A DNA stretch of 39,416 bases from Syntrophaceae bacterium (GCA_013388675.1 JACAEW010000049.1:1-39416), one strand, 5' to 3'. Shown: positions 29,814 to 39,416, counted from the stretch's first letter. Made by a program: numbers and translations. Notes: generated by a model not told the origin, from the sequence alone.

Positions 29814-31109
29814 TTGAAAGGGATTCCGGATTTTTCCGAACATCGCCTCCCCAACGGCCTCCATATCCTGGTGGGGCCGGTTCATTCCCTGCCCATGATC
29901 TCCTTCCAGGTCCATTTCGCCGCCGGCTCCCGGTACGAGCGGCCGGGGATCACCGGGATCACCCACCTCTTCGAGCATATGATGTTTAAGGGAACCCATG
30001 AAGTGGGGGCGGAAGAGTTCTCCCGGATTATTCAGGCCAACGGCGGTTCGCTCAATGCCTTTACCACCACCGATAACACCTCCTACTACGAAAATCTTCC
30101 GGCGGACCGATTGGAGTTGGCCGCCCGTTTGGAGGCGGACCGTCTGCAGAATCTCCTTTTAACCGAAGAAAACCTGGAGACGGAACGGGAGGTGGTGCGG
30201 AGCGAACGGAAGCTCCGCACCGTCAACAGCCCCTTCGGCCTGCTCATCGAACAGCTTGTCTCCCTGGCCTACGAACAGCATCCCTATCGCTGGCCGGTTA
30301 TCGGTTGGGATTCGGACCTGAGAAGTCTGACCCTGGAGGATTGCCGGGAATACCACCGGACCCATTATGCCCCGAATAACGCCGTGATCGTAATCGTGGG
30401 AGATGTGGGTCCGGATGAGGCGGTAAAAACCGTAGAAAAATACTTCGGCCCCATTCCCTCCCAGCCTCCCCCCCGCCTGGCCATCACTCCCGAAAAACCC
30501 CAGCGCGGGGAGAAGCGGGCGGTTTTTAAGAAGGTTTCCCAGGTCGCCGCCTTTTTCGCCGCTTTTCATGTTCCCGGAATCACCCATCCCGACCTGATCC
30601 CGCTGCAGATTCTTTGCGTCGCTCTCTCCGTGGGGCGTTCTTCCCGGTTTTACGAGAAGTTCGAGAAGCCGGGCAAGGCGGTGGAGGCCCAGGCGGAAGT
30701 GGGATATCCCCCTTTCTTCTCCATGGACCCGGGGTTGTTGCAGGTCTCCGCCGTGGCTTCTCCCTCCGTCCCGGTGGATTCGCTGGAGAAAGAAATTTGG
30801 GAAGAAGTGGAAAAGCTCCGCGGGCGAGCTCTCTCCCATGAGGAGGTCGGGAAAGCCAAGAAACAGGCCCGCTCGCATTTCCTGCAGGGCTTGCAGACCC
30901 TTTTCGCCAAAGGTCTACTGGCCGGGCTCTACCAGGTCAGGGCCGGAGACTTCCGGGATATTTACTCGCTTCTCGACCGGTTCGATTCGGTGACCCCCGA
31001 CGATGTATTGCGTGTGGCCCGGCAGTACCTGCGCCCGGAAAACCGGACCGTCGTGACCCTCCAGCCGGTCAGCCAGAAGGAACACGAAGAACTGGGGGAG
31101 GTGGAATGA
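29814..31109 (+). CDS. M16 family zinc metallopeptidase, catalytically competent
   Basis: HLFEHMMFKGT (HxxEH) and downstream ENLETEREVVRSE; TTG start one nt after the ferredoxin stop. Confidence 0.93.
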   Translation: MKGIPDFSEHRLPNGLHILVGPVHSLPMISFQVHFAAGSRYERPGITGITHLFEHMMFKGTHEVGAEEFSRIIQANGGSLNAFTTTDNTSYYENLPADRLELAARLEADRLQNLLLTEENLETEREVVRSERKLRTVNSPFGLLIEQLVSLAYEQHPYRWPVIGWDSDLRSLTLEDCREYHRTHYAPNNAVIVIVGDVGPDEAVKTVEKYFGPIPSQPPPRLAITPEKPQRGEKRAVFKKVSQVAAFFAAFHVPGITHPDLIPLQILCVALSVGRSSRFYEKFEKPGKAVEAQAEVGYPPFFSMDPGLLQVSAVASPSVPVDSLEKEIWEEVEKLRGRALSHEEVGKAKKQARSHFLQGLQTLFAKGLLAGLYQVRAGDFRDIYSLLDRFDSVTPDDVLRVARQYLRPENRTVVTLQPVSQKEHEELGEVE

Positions 31110-32428
31110 AGGCCGGAACCTCCTTTCGTGAATTTGTCTTACCCCCCGTATCCTCTTTCCGGCTGCGAAACGGCTTAAAGCTTTTTGCCGTCCCCCTGCC
31201 TGACCTTCCGCTGGTCAGTATCCATCTCCTCATCCCCCGCGGCGCCGAAGCGGACCCGGTAGACCGGGCTGGGCTGGCGGACCTCTCCGCCGAGATGCTC
31301 ACCCTGGGAACCCGCAAACGCTCCGCTTTCCAGCTGGCGGCGGAAATGGACGGCATGGGCGCCATTTTTTCCGCTTCCGCCGGGTGGAACGTCTCCTCCC
31401 TTCAAATTTCTGGACTGAGCGAGGACCTGGAACGGCTCCAGGAGCTGCTCCTGGAAATCTACACCGAGCCGGCCCATTCTCCCGAGGAATTCGAGCAGCT
31501 AAAACAACGCCGGATCGGACAACTGATCCAGCAAAAGGACGAATCCCAGATCATCGCCGATGAATGTTTCCAGCAGACGCTTTTCCAAGGAACCCCCTAC
31601 GACCACCCACCCTACGGAACCCTGGAATCTTTGCCGAAACTTACCAACGAAGACGTGAAAAAATTCTATGCGGATGGATTTCTTTCCCCGGGGAGCTTTC
31701 TGGTTTTTGTCGGGGACCTATCGGTCGATGGAGTCTGCCGTTGGGTTGAAGGATTTTTTCCTCCCGCAAATCGCAAAAAGCCGGAGATTCGGGAATTTCG
31801 CCCCTCTCCGCCCCGCGGCATCCGAACCCGAATCATCGACCGGCAGGATTTGACCCAGAGCCAAATCCGCCTGGGCCATATCGGGATTCCCTTGGCTCAT
31901 CCGGACTACATTCCCTTCGAAGTCATGAATTACATTCTTGGGGGGGGCGGATTTTCATCCCGCCTCATGCAAAAAATTCGGTCGGAATTGGGCTATACGT
32001 ACGGAATCCATTCCCTGCTGGAGCCCCGAAAGGTTCCCGGGCCTTTTACCATATCCACTTTCACCCCCACGGATATCACTTTTTCCTGCGTTCAGGAGAT
32101 CGGGGCCGTTCTCCAATCCTTTCTCGAGCGGGGCGCGACCGCTCCGGAACGGGATGAAGCCGTAAACTTCTTCACCGGCAGTTATCCCCGGCGTTTCGAG
32201 ACTCTTTCGCAGATTGCTCAAAGGATCATCCAGGCCGAGCTGCACGAAGTGGGGATCGAATACTTGTCTTCTTACCCGCGGCGGATCGCCGCAGTTTCCC
32301 TGGAGGAAATCTCCCGCGTCGCAAGGCAGTACGTTCATCCTCAGGATTTGCTGGCGGTCATCGTGGGTCGAGCTGATGTTTTCCGGCGGGCTTTTGAATC
32401 CCTGGGCCCGGTGGAAGTCCTGCAGTGA
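31106..32428 (+). CDS. M16 family peptidase-like protein lacking HxxEH (inactive partner)
   Basis: Starts in ATGA overlap; RAGLADLSAEMLTLGT replaces the HxxEH region; MQKIRSELGYTYGIHSLLEPR present. Confidence 0.92.
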   Translation: MKAGTSFREFVLPPVSSFRLRNGLKLFAVPLPDLPLVSIHLLIPRGAEADPVDRAGLADLSAEMLTLGTRKRSAFQLAAEMDGMGAIFSASAGWNVSSLQISGLSEDLERLQELLLEIYTEPAHSPEEFEQLKQRRIGQLIQQKDESQIIADECFQQTLFQGTPYDHPPYGTLESLPKLTNEDVKKFYADGFLSPGSFLVFVGDLSVDGVCRWVEGFFPPANRKKPEIREFRPSPPRGIRTRIIDRQDLTQSQIRLGHIGIPLAHPDYIPFEVMNYILGGGGFSSRLMQKIRSELGYTYGIHSLLEPRKVPGPFTISTFTPTDITFSCVQEIGAVLQSFLERGATAPERDEAVNFFTGSYPRRFETLSQIAQRIIQAELHEVGIEYLSSYPRRIAAVSLEEISRVARQYVHPQDLLAVIVGRADVFRRAFESLGPVEVLQ

Positions 32429-32473
32429 ACCGGAAGGTTCGCTCCATTAAAACCCAAAAAGGAGGGTCCAACC

Positions 32474-32650
32474 ATGGCAGTGAAGAAGGCAGCCAAGAAA
32501 GCAGCGGTCAAAGGCAAGGGCAAAAAGGGAGAGGCTTACACCTGCGGGGTTTGCGGCCTGTCGGTCACCGTCGATGAGGTCTGCGGCTGCGCGGAAGCCC
32601 ATCCCATCATCTGCTGCATGAAGCCCATGAAAAAGAAACGCAGCAGGTAA
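32474..32650 (+). CDS. 58-aa Cys-rich small protein with Lys/Ala-rich N-terminus (not in supplied ORF track)
   Basis: RBS aaaaaggagg then ATG; MAVKKAAKKAAVKGKGKKGEAYTCGVCGLSVTVDEVCGCAEAHPIICCMKPMKKKRSR*. Confidence 0.82.
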   Translation: MAVKKAAKKAAVKGKGKKGEAYTCGVCGLSVTVDEVCGCAEAHPIICCMKPMKKKRSR

Positions 32651-32707
32651 TCGGTCGATCTTCCGCTCCCCGGTGGAGAGAGGGGCATCTCCTCCGGGGA
32701 ACGGAGG

Positions 32708-33568
32708 CTAATTTCCGGAACCCATTTTCATCTGGAGGCTTTCCCGGTACACCTGCCGTCGGGGAATTCCCAGCTCTTCGGCCACCCGGGCTACGGATTC
32801 CTTCAGGGATAGCCCCATCTCTTGGGAATAATGCTTCAGGGCTTCCAAGACGTTTGCCCGCTCGTCCGAGGGCGGAGAAGTACATCCTTCCAGAATGACC
32901 GTGACCTCTCCTTTTATCTCTTCCCCCCTCAGCCGATCTAAAACTTCCGAGAGAGTCCCGCGATAGACCTCCTCGTAGACCTTGGTCATCTCCCGCGCCA
33001 CCGCCACCCGCCGATCTCCCAGGACCTCGGCCGCGCTTTCCAGCAGCGAGGCCAGCCTTCGGGGCGATTCGTAAAAAACCAGGGTCTCGGGCCGGTCCTT
33101 GAGGGACGCGAGCCACTTCTTCCGGGCGCCGGCCTTGGAGGGAAGAAATCCGTAAAAAAGGAAACTCTCCGTGGGAAGGCCGGAGATGCTCAGCGCCGCG
33201 ACCAAGGCCGTCGGTCCGGGAACCGGCACCAAAGGGATTTTTTCCTGGACCGCCCTGCGCACCAGCTCTTCTCCCGGGTCGGAGACCCCCGGGGTTCCCG
33301 CATCGGTCACGAGAGCGATGCTTTTTCCCCCGCGGAGTTCCAACAGGAGCGTTCTTTCCCTCATCCGGCGGTTGTATTCGTGGTAGCTGATCAGGGGTTT
33401 ATGGATTCCGAAGCGGCTGAGAAGCTGGCGCGTGCGCCGGGTGTCCTCGGCGGCGATCAGGTCCACCTCTCTAAGGACCCGCAGGGCCCGCAGGGTAATG
33501 TCCGCCAGGTTCCCGATGGGAGTGGAAACGATATACAGGGTTCCCGGCGATTTTTCGTCCATAGCCAT
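32708..33568 (-). CDS. rsmI: 16S rRNA (cytidine(1402)-2'-O)-methyltransferase
   Basis: GTLYIVSTPIGNLADITLRALRVLREVDLIAAEDTRRTRQLLSRFGI..TDAGTPGVSDPG..VVPVPGP-type motifs. Confidence 0.95.
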   Translation of the reverse strand: MAMDEKSPGTLYIVSTPIGNLADITLRALRVLREVDLIAAEDTRRTRQLLSRFGIHKPLISYHEYNRRMRERTLLLELRGGKSIALVTDAGTPGVSDPGEELVRRAVQEKIPLVPVPGPTALVAALSISGLPTESFLFYGFLPSKAGARKKWLASLKDRPETLVFYESPRRLASLLESAAEVLGDRRVAVAREMTKVYEEVYRGTLSEVLDRLRGEEIKGEVTVILEGCTSPPSDERANVLEALKHYSQEMGLSLKESVARVAEELGIPRRQVYRESLQMKMGSGN

Positions 33569-33580
33569 TGGAGAAATCAA

Positions 33581-33691
33581 AAATGGGGGGCGCGGAATGG
33601 GGAAAGCGGAATCATGAGGTCCGGGTCCCTATGGCCGAAGGATGCAAGGAACATATTTTCTTCCGCATTCCCCACTCCGAATTCCGAATTT
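33581..33691. repeat. Inverted-repeat element C (GCGGAAT type)
   Basis: Left 33581-33611 AAATGGGGGGCGCGGAATGGGGAAAGCGGAA; reverse complement of right 33661-33691 AAATTCGGAATTCGGAGTGGGGAATGCGGAA (23/31; inner 20 bp 17/20). Confidence 0.8.
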
Positions 33692-34877
33692 AGAAGAGTT
33701 TTAGCCCCAGATATTCATCGATGATCCGGGCGAACATTTCCACGCCGAAAGGAAGCACCTCTTCATCGATGTCGAAACGGCTGCTGTGAAAGGGATGGAC
33801 GATTCCCTTCGCTTCATTGCGGCACCCCAGCCGGAAAAAGGACCCGGGCACTTTCTGCAGGTAGTAAGAAAAATCCTCCCCTCCCATGGATGGGCGGATG
33901 AATTCCACGTTTTCCTTTCCGATCCCTTTGGCGCACGCCGTCGCTATCAGACGGGACATTTCCGGATCATTAACCAGTGCGGGGTATCCGTATTGAAAAT
34001 CGAAGGCGGAATCCATGCCGAAGGACTCGGCTACTCCCCGGGTTGCCTGTTCCATGCGGGATTTCAGCTCCTGCCTCACTTGGGGGGTCAGGGATCGAAC
34101 CGTGCCCAGAATTTCCGCCTCGTCGGGAATGATGTTGAAGGCCGTGCCCCCGCTAACCTTTCCGATGGTGATGACCGCGCTGTCCAGGGGGCTGATGCTC
34201 CGGCTCACGATGGTATGGATCTGGGTAATGAGGTGCCCCACCGCGGCAATCGGATCGCGGGACAGATGCGGATACGCCCCATGAGCTCCCCTTCCGATCA
34301 TTTTGATCACAAACCGGTCGGTGGCTGCCAGCCCTTCTTTTTCGTGAATCCCAACTTTGCCGATTTGCAGGTCCGGAAAGAGGTGGGCTCCGAAAATGGC
34401 GTCCACTTTGGGATCTTCCAGCACTCCCTCTTCCGTCAGGACCCGGCCTCCTCCGCCCCCTTCTTCGGCGGGCTGGAAGATCCATTTGATGTTCCCTTGA
34501 ACCTCCTGGCTCAAAGAAGAAAACAACCGGGCCACTCCCAAGAGGATGGTTACGTGGGCATCGTGGCCGCAGGCATGCATCTTTCCTTTTGCCTTGGAAC
34601 AGTACGGGACCTGATTGGCCTCTTCCATGGGCAGGGCATCCATGTCCGCACGAATGGCGACGGTTCTGCCCGGCTTGCTCCCCTCCAGAAGGCCGATGAC
34701 CCCGGTCCGGGCCATCCCGGTTCTCACCCGAAGCCCGAACTTATCGAGGTATCCTGCCACCAGCTTTGCGGTCTCCACCTCCTCGAACCCCAACTCGGGG
34801 TTCATGTGAAGGGTCCGCCGGGTCTCGACGAGCCAGTCCTTCATTTCCGCAATCTTCTCTTTCACCGCGTTGCTCAT
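33690..34877 (-). CDS. M20 family amidohydrolase (N-acyl amino acid / hippurate hydrolase-like)
   Basis: RRTLHMNPELGFEEVETAKLV..KMHACGHDAHVTILLG..QPAEEGGGGGR..SMGGEDFSYYLQKVPGSFFRLG. Confidence 0.94.
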   Translation of the reverse strand: MSNAVKEKIAEMKDWLVETRRTLHMNPELGFEEVETAKLVAGYLDKFGLRVRTGMARTGVIGLLEGSKPGRTVAIRADMDALPMEEANQVPYCSKAKGKMHACGHDAHVTILLGVARLFSSLSQEVQGNIKWIFQPAEEGGGGGRVLTEEGVLEDPKVDAIFGAHLFPDLQIGKVGIHEKEGLAATDRFVIKMIGRGAHGAYPHLSRDPIAAVGHLITQIHTIVSRSISPLDSAVITIGKVSGGTAFNIIPDEAEILGTVRSLTPQVRQELKSRMEQATRGVAESFGMDSAFDFQYGYPALVNDPEMSRLIATACAKGIGKENVEFIRPSMGGEDFSYYLQKVPGSFFRLGCRNEAKGIVHPFHSSRFDIDEEVLPFGVEMFARIIDEYLGLKLF

Positions 34878-35002
34878 AAGCGCCCCTTATCCATGTTTTG
34901 TTGAGTTCCCCTTTTCCCGCAAATTCCCTTCTGTTAAGGATAGGTCAAAAAAAGGAAACTGTCATCCGCCTTTTTATCCATTGCCTTTCGGGCGGACTTG
35001 GC

Positions 35003-35737
35003 ATGAAGATTGCTCATTTAGTGGCTGCCATGATCGGGAAAATAGACCCGCAACACTTGCTCGCCCGTAACCCTTTTTCTTCCCCGACGGCTCCCAAACG
35101 GCAGCAGGCTAATTTCCTATCCTATCTGGAAGAAAAGATGAGCGAGCCCATCGCCATGGAAAGGGTTGCCCTGCAAATTTTGAAGAAAACCATAGATTTA
35201 GGAGTCGCGGGGGCAGAAACGGCAGAGGCCGCTTCTCCCCTTCCCTCTCCCCTGATTTTTCCGAATTTTCCGGTCTCTCCGAATCCGCCGCCCTCCCAGG
35301 AACCGCTTGAAGGCAAGCTTGAATCCAGGGAGTCAAATTTTTTACTCTTCGACCGGGATTTTGAATCGATTATCCAAGAGGCGGGACAAAGATACAGGGT
35401 GGACCCAGGACTGATCCGGGCGGTTATCCAGGCCGAGAGCGGCGGAAATCCCTTGGCCGTATCCAGGGCAGGAGCCCGGGGATTGATGCAACTGATGCCC
35501 GAAACCGCAACGGAACTGGGGGTCACGAACCCCTTTGATCCCACTCAGAACATCATGGGCGGGACGAGTTATTTGCGCCGGCTTTTGGACCGCTACCGGG
35601 GCGATGTAAAGCTGGCCCTGGCGGCGTACAACTGGGGAATGGGGAATTTGGAAAAGCGCCCCGAGGCCCTGCCCCGGGAGACCAAGAGTTTCATCGCCAG
35701 GGTCGAAAGAATTAGGGAAAATCAAAACAAAGCTTAG
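35003..35737 (+). CDS. Lytic transglycosylase (SLT domain)
   Basis: YRVDPGLIRAVIQAESGGNPLAVSRAGARGLMQLMPETATELGVTNPFDPTQNIMGGTSYLRRLL..LALAAYNWG; start MKIAHL (ORF from 34898). Confidence 0.9.
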   Translation: MKIAHLVAAMIGKIDPQHLLARNPFSSPTAPKRQQANFLSYLEEKMSEPIAMERVALQILKKTIDLGVAGAETAEAASPLPSPLIFPNFPVSPNPPPSQEPLEGKLESRESNFLLFDRDFESIIQEAGQRYRVDPGLIRAVIQAESGGNPLAVSRAGARGLMQLMPETATELGVTNPFDPTQNIMGGTSYLRRLLDRYRGDVKLALAAYNWGMGNLEKRPEALPRETKSFIARVERIRENQNKA

Positions 35738-35775
35738 AAGCCTTATCCCCGAAGGGCGTCGAGATTTCCGGGGGC

Positions 35776-36756
35776 TTAAAATCCCTCCTTCTTCAACTCT
35801 TCGATCAGCTTCTTCTGCCTATCGTTAAGATTCCTGGGGTATTTGATCAGGATCCGGACCAACTCGTCCCCCTTGCCCCCATCATGAAGGCGGGGAAGGC
35901 CGAATCCTTTCAGCCGAATCCGGCTGTTGCTCTGGGTTCCCGGCGGGACCTTGATGGTCTTGTTTCCTTCCAGCGTGGGAACTTCGATGGATGTGCCCAG
36001 AACCGCATCGGAGAACTTGATTTCCTTGTCAACTACGATGTCGCTGCCCTCCCGTTTGAAAACCGGGTGCTCCGCGACGTTCACTTTGAGGTAAAGGTCT
36101 CCCGCCTGACCTCCCCCCATCCCTTCCGCCCCCTTACCCGCAAGCCTTAATTTCTTCCCGCTTTCAATTCCCGCGGGAACCTTCACGGACACTTCTTCAA
36201 TCCGGTTCCCCTTGGAGAGCCTCACCTTTTTTTCCGTGCCCCGGGCGGCTTCTTCGAAGGAAAGGTGCAATTCCGAATTGAGGTCCTGGCCTTTCTGGCC
36301 GAAGGGACCTTGATCCTGATATCCCCCTCCCGAGAAGATATCCCGGAAATCTCCGGGCTGGGGTCCTCCGGCCTGGCCCCTTTGAAAGCCGCCGAAGAGG
36401 TCTTCGAATCCCCCGTATGGGGTTCTCCCCCTCCGGCTGCTGCCCCCGGCCCGGCCGAAGGAAAAGCCCAGGTCCTTGAGCAGATCGCTGATATCAAACC
36501 CCCGGAAAATATCCTCCTGCGAGTAGCGCTGGCTGAAACCGGAAGGGCCGAACTGGTCGTATTGCTGGCGTTTTTTCGCATCGCTCAAAACCGCGTAGGC
36601 CTCGTTGATCTCCTTAAACCGCTCCTCGGCCTGCTTATTTCCGGGGTTGCGGTCCGGGTGATGTTTCATGGCCAGCTTGCGGAAGGCCTTCTTAATCTCA
36701 TCTTCGGTGGCGGTCTTCTTGACTCCCAGGACCTCGTAATAGTCTCTCTTGGCCAT
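35776..36756 (-). CDS. DnaJ-family co-chaperone, CbpA-like (no zinc finger)
   Basis: [39 protein letters not shown]-rich linker; two C-terminal domains, no CxxCxGxG repeats. Confidence 0.93.
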   Translation of the reverse strand: MAKRDYYEVLGVKKTATEDEIKKAFRKLAMKHHPDRNPGNKQAEERFKEINEAYAVLSDAKKRQQYDQFGPSGFSQRYSQEDIFRGFDISDLLKDLGFSFGRAGGSSRRGRTPYGGFEDLFGGFQRGQAGGPQPGDFRDIFSGGGYQDQGPFGQKGQDLNSELHLSFEEAARGTEKKVRLSKGNRIEEVSVKVPAGIESGKKLRLAGKGAEGMGGGQAGDLYLKVNVAEHPVFKREGSDIVVDKEIKFSDAVLGTSIEVPTLEGNKTIKVPPGTQSNSRIRLKGFGLPRLHDGGKGDELVRILIKYPRNLNDRQKKLIEELKKEGF

Positions 36757-36760
36757 ATCC

Positions 36761-38509
36761 TCACTCGCAACGGTAGGTTTCCTGAATCAACCCGTTCAAA
36801 AACTGCTCCGGATTTTCCATCCCCTCGGCGGATATCGAGAACTCCCGTTTGCCCGTCTTTTCCCGGATGAGCTTCAACCCGTGTTCATAGTTCTGGAAGC
36901 TTTTCCCCAAATATTCAACCGGGTCCAGCCCCTCCTTCCACACCGTCTCCACCAACCGGTCGATGGCGTCCTCGGTGAAGGACATGGCCAGGTCATTGCG
37001 CCGGGAGAATTTCTCCGCGAATTCCCGGGCCGTATGATGAAGGGCCTGAATTTCCTCCACGACCCCATCCACGTCGGTCAGCGTCTCCACCGACCGACGA
37101 GTAATCAGTTTGATTCTTTCGTCGGAAAAGCGCATCCCGTATTGGGCCTGCCACTCCTGCGCCTTTTGGCGGAGCGAAACCTCCAAGCTTCTTTCCTCCT
37201 CGGCCAAGAGTTCCTGGAAGGCCCTTTCTTGGCCGGGATCGTCGGCATGATCCAGAATTTTTTTCAGTTCCCCCGCGGGGTCGTCCACCATGGCCGGGGT
37301 CACGACCAGGTGGCGGATATTGGTAGAGGGCAGGGTATGCTCGAACTTCAAAAGAACCCTTTCCACCGCGCTCACCAAGCCCCGGGCCCCGGTCCTTTCC
37401 TGGAAGGCGTTTTCCGCAATCCGCCGCAGGGCCTGATCCTCGAATTGCAAATGGATCCCGTAGGCCTTGAAGTCCCGTTTCTTCCCCATGATGATGGGGC
37501 TCTTGGGGTTGCGCAGGATTTTATAGAGGTCGTCCACTTCCAGGTGTTCGAAAACGGTAACCACCGGCAGCCGGCCGATGAACTCCGACTCGAAGCCGTA
37601 TTCGATGAGGTCCTCCGCCTTGACCTTCTTCAGGTACTGGGTCTTCTCGTCTTTGGACCGAATTTCCGCTCCGAACCCCATTCCCTGCCGGTTGATCCGC
37701 TTCTTCACGATGTCGTCCAGGCCGTTGAAAGCGCCGCTCATGATGAAAAGGATATTTTTGGTGTTGATCTTCTTCTTTTCCCGCTTCCCGGTTTTCTGAA
37801 ACTCCATGAGGGCTTCCATCTGGGACACCGGATCATGGGGGACCTTCAATTCCACCTCGGTTTCTTCCATGGGTTTCAGCAACGCCCGCTGGACCCCCGA
37901 ACGGGATACGTCAGGCCCGACCAGATTCGGCGAAGCCGCGATTTTGTCCACTTCATCCAGATAGATAATGCCGTACTGGGCAAGCTCGATGTTTCCCTTG
38001 GCCTCGTAAACCAGGTCCCGCACTAGGTCCTCCACATCTCCGCCCACGTAGCCCGTCTCGCTGAACTTGGTGGCATCCCCCTTGACGAAAGGCACCCCGA
38101 TTTTTTTGGCGATGAGTTTGACCAGAAAAGTCTTGCCCACCCCCGTCGGGCCGATCATGATGATATTGTTCTTGATCTCCCCGACGCTTTCCTGCGGCTT
38201 ATGCCTCCGGTTTGTTTCGAAGGCTTTAATCCGGTTGAAATGGGTGCAGACCTTGGTCGCCAAGACCTCTTTGGCATCGTCCTGCTTGATAAGGTATTCG
38301 TCCAGGTACGCCTTGAGCTCCTCGGGCTTCATGTCGAAATGAATGGCAGCCAGACCCGGCTCTTTTTCTTTTTCCCCGTCGTCAACCTTTTCACCCGCCG
38401 GTTCCGGGATGGGGGCAAACCCGGCAAACTGAATCCTCCGCCCGTATTTTTTGGTCAGGTAATCGCTGAGGTCTTTTTGAATCTCTTTGATATCAATATC
38501 TTTTTCCAT
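36761..38509 (-). CDS. ClpX-like AAA+ ATPase lacking the N-terminal zinc domain, with long C-terminal extension
   Basis: Walker A GPTGVGKT, pore-loop GYVGGDVED, Walker [17 protein letters not shown] near the ClpX IGF-loop position, FIGRLPVV, sensor-2 GARGL; 582 aa. Confidence 0.88.
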   Translation of the reverse strand: MEKDIDIKEIQKDLSDYLTKKYGRRIQFAGFAPIPEPAGEKVDDGEKEKEPGLAAIHFDMKPEELKAYLDEYLIKQDDAKEVLATKVCTHFNRIKAFETNRRHKPQESVGEIKNNIIMIGPTGVGKTFLVKLIAKKIGVPFVKGDATKFSETGYVGGDVEDLVRDLVYEAKGNIELAQYGIIYLDEVDKIAASPNLVGPDVSRSGVQRALLKPMEETEVELKVPHDPVSQMEALMEFQKTGKREKKKINTKNILFIMSGAFNGLDDIVKKRINRQGMGFGAEIRSKDEKTQYLKKVKAEDLIEYGFESEFIGRLPVVTVFEHLEVDDLYKILRNPKSPIIMGKKRDFKAYGIHLQFEDQALRRIAENAFQERTGARGLVSAVERVLLKFEHTLPSTNIRHLVVTPAMVDDPAGELKKILDHADDPGQERAFQELLAEEERSLEVSLRQKAQEWQAQYGMRFSDERIKLITRRSVETLTDVDGVVEEIQALHHTAREFAEKFSRRNDLAMSFTEDAIDRLVETVWKEGLDPVEYLGKSFQNYEHGLKLIREKTGKREFSISAEGMENPEQFLNGLIQETYRCE

Positions 38510-38674
38510 CTTGGCTGGCTTATTCCTCCATCATTTTTTCATTTTATATTATAATACCTTTCACCCCGGAATGCCAGTTTTCGGGCTTTTGCCCGAGGAA
38601 TCCGCGCCGATCCTCCCCCGTTTCTCCCTGTCAATGAATGGGGAGGAAGAGGGATTTCGGGCAGGACAAATTGC

Positions 38675-39022
38675 ATGCACGAACTATCCGTAACCCAGAG
38701 TATCCTGGACATCTCCCTCGAATACGCCCGCCGCCACCGGGCCGAAAAAATCCTGGCCGTCGATCTGCGGATCGGCGAAGTAACCGATTTTGATGACGAA
38801 TGGATTCAGCGGTATTTCGACTTCGTGAGCAAAGGAACGTTGGCCGAGGGCGCCAAACTGCGGATCACCCGAATTCCGGCTAAGTTGCAATGCAACTCCT
38901 GTTCCTCCATTTTTCCCCTGGACCGGTCCACCTGGAACAACCAATGTCCCTCCTGCCAGAGCAAAGACACCCAACTCATTTCGGGAAGGGAGTTTCGGGT
39001 GGAGGCGTTGGAAGTGAATTAA
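38675..39022 (+). CDS. hypA: Hydrogenase/urease nickel incorporation protein HypA
   Basis: MHELSVTQSILDISLEYARRH..CNSCSSIF..CPSCQSKD. Confidence 0.95.
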   Translation: MHELSVTQSILDISLEYARRHRAEKILAVDLRIGEVTDFDDEWIQRYFDFVSKGTLAEGAKLRITRIPAKLQCNSCSSIFPLDRSTWNNQCPSCQSKDTQLISGREFRVEALEVN

Positions 39023-39037
39023 GACAGCTTTCAGCGG

Positions 39038-39066
39038 GTAGGGGCGGTTTTGAAACCCGCCCTTAC
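39038..39066. repeat. Short hairpin/REP-like inverted repeat after hypA
   Basis: GTAGGGGCGGTTTTGAAACCCGCCCTTAC. Confidence 0.6.
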
Positions 39067-39416
39067 GGAATGGGGAGCGACGATCTTCTTTCTTCCAAAC
39101 TCCCAAATTCAATGGCTCTTGAAAACTTTATCAGAAACAGACCTCCTCGTCCAACTCCATCGGTTGCGAATATCCCTTGATGTAGGTTCTTCGCCCTGCT
39201 AATCTTTTTATTAGGGTCATCTCCCAAGCGAGTGGGTGCTTGAGGAAGATTTTGAGCTTCCCGGGTCTACCCCTGCCGGAAGAGAGTTGGCCGGGCCCAG
39301 GGCGGCATCCCGCCCGGGGCGGGACAGCCTCGGCGGGAAAAATCCGGGGGTCCGGAGCCCTGGCCCGGCTTCCCCAAGGCCCCGGTCCCCGCACCCTACG
39401 CCTAAAACGAAATCCC

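Noticed and set aside
36749-38026. 425-aa antisense ORF over the ClpX-like gene
   Set aside because: Shadow ORF; the sense strand has clear AAA+ motifs

Overview
Dense bacterial chromosomal window with mostly housekeeping and metabolic genes; the content suggests a Desulfobacterota/deltaproteobacterial-type genome (inference only). I saw no prophage, CRISPR array, rRNA or tRNA. Main content: a left-truncated membrane spermidine-synthase-like gene that the ORF track misses; archease-RtcB; PBP1A; a phosphodiester glycosidase-like protein; a GT2 glycosyltransferase; a short J-protein; PerR-KatG with a tandem palindromic operator; a cyclic-2,3-diphosphoglycerate-synthetase-like P-loop protein, alcohol dehydrogenase and FSA-type transaldolase; GNAT plus a secreted trypsin-like protease; a threonine dehydratase-like enzyme; a large SNase-like protein; an MTH1187-family protein; an orphan NrfD; an FMN alpha-hydroxy-acid oxidase followed by TctCBA; YihY and a histidine phosphatase; UspA, ferredoxin, an active/inactive M16 pair and a 58-aa Cys-rich basic protein missing from the ORF track; RsmI; an M20 amidohydrolase; a lytic transglycosylase; a ClpX-like AAA+ coupled to a DnaJ/CbpA; and HypA. 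The signals most worth a second look are: (1) an exact sigma54-type -24/-12 motif plus a distal 22-bp perfect palindrome upstream of the orphan nrfD; (2) a family of ~90-150 bp inverted-repeat elements built from GCGGAAT-like heptads that sit on gene ends; (3) a zinc-finger-less, C-terminally extended ClpX-like unfoldase in tandem with a J-protein; (4) the perR promoter with two GAATTATTC boxes embedded in it; (5) the unlisted Cys-rich, Lys/Ala-tailed miniprotein. All calls come from reading the sequence; no database search was run.
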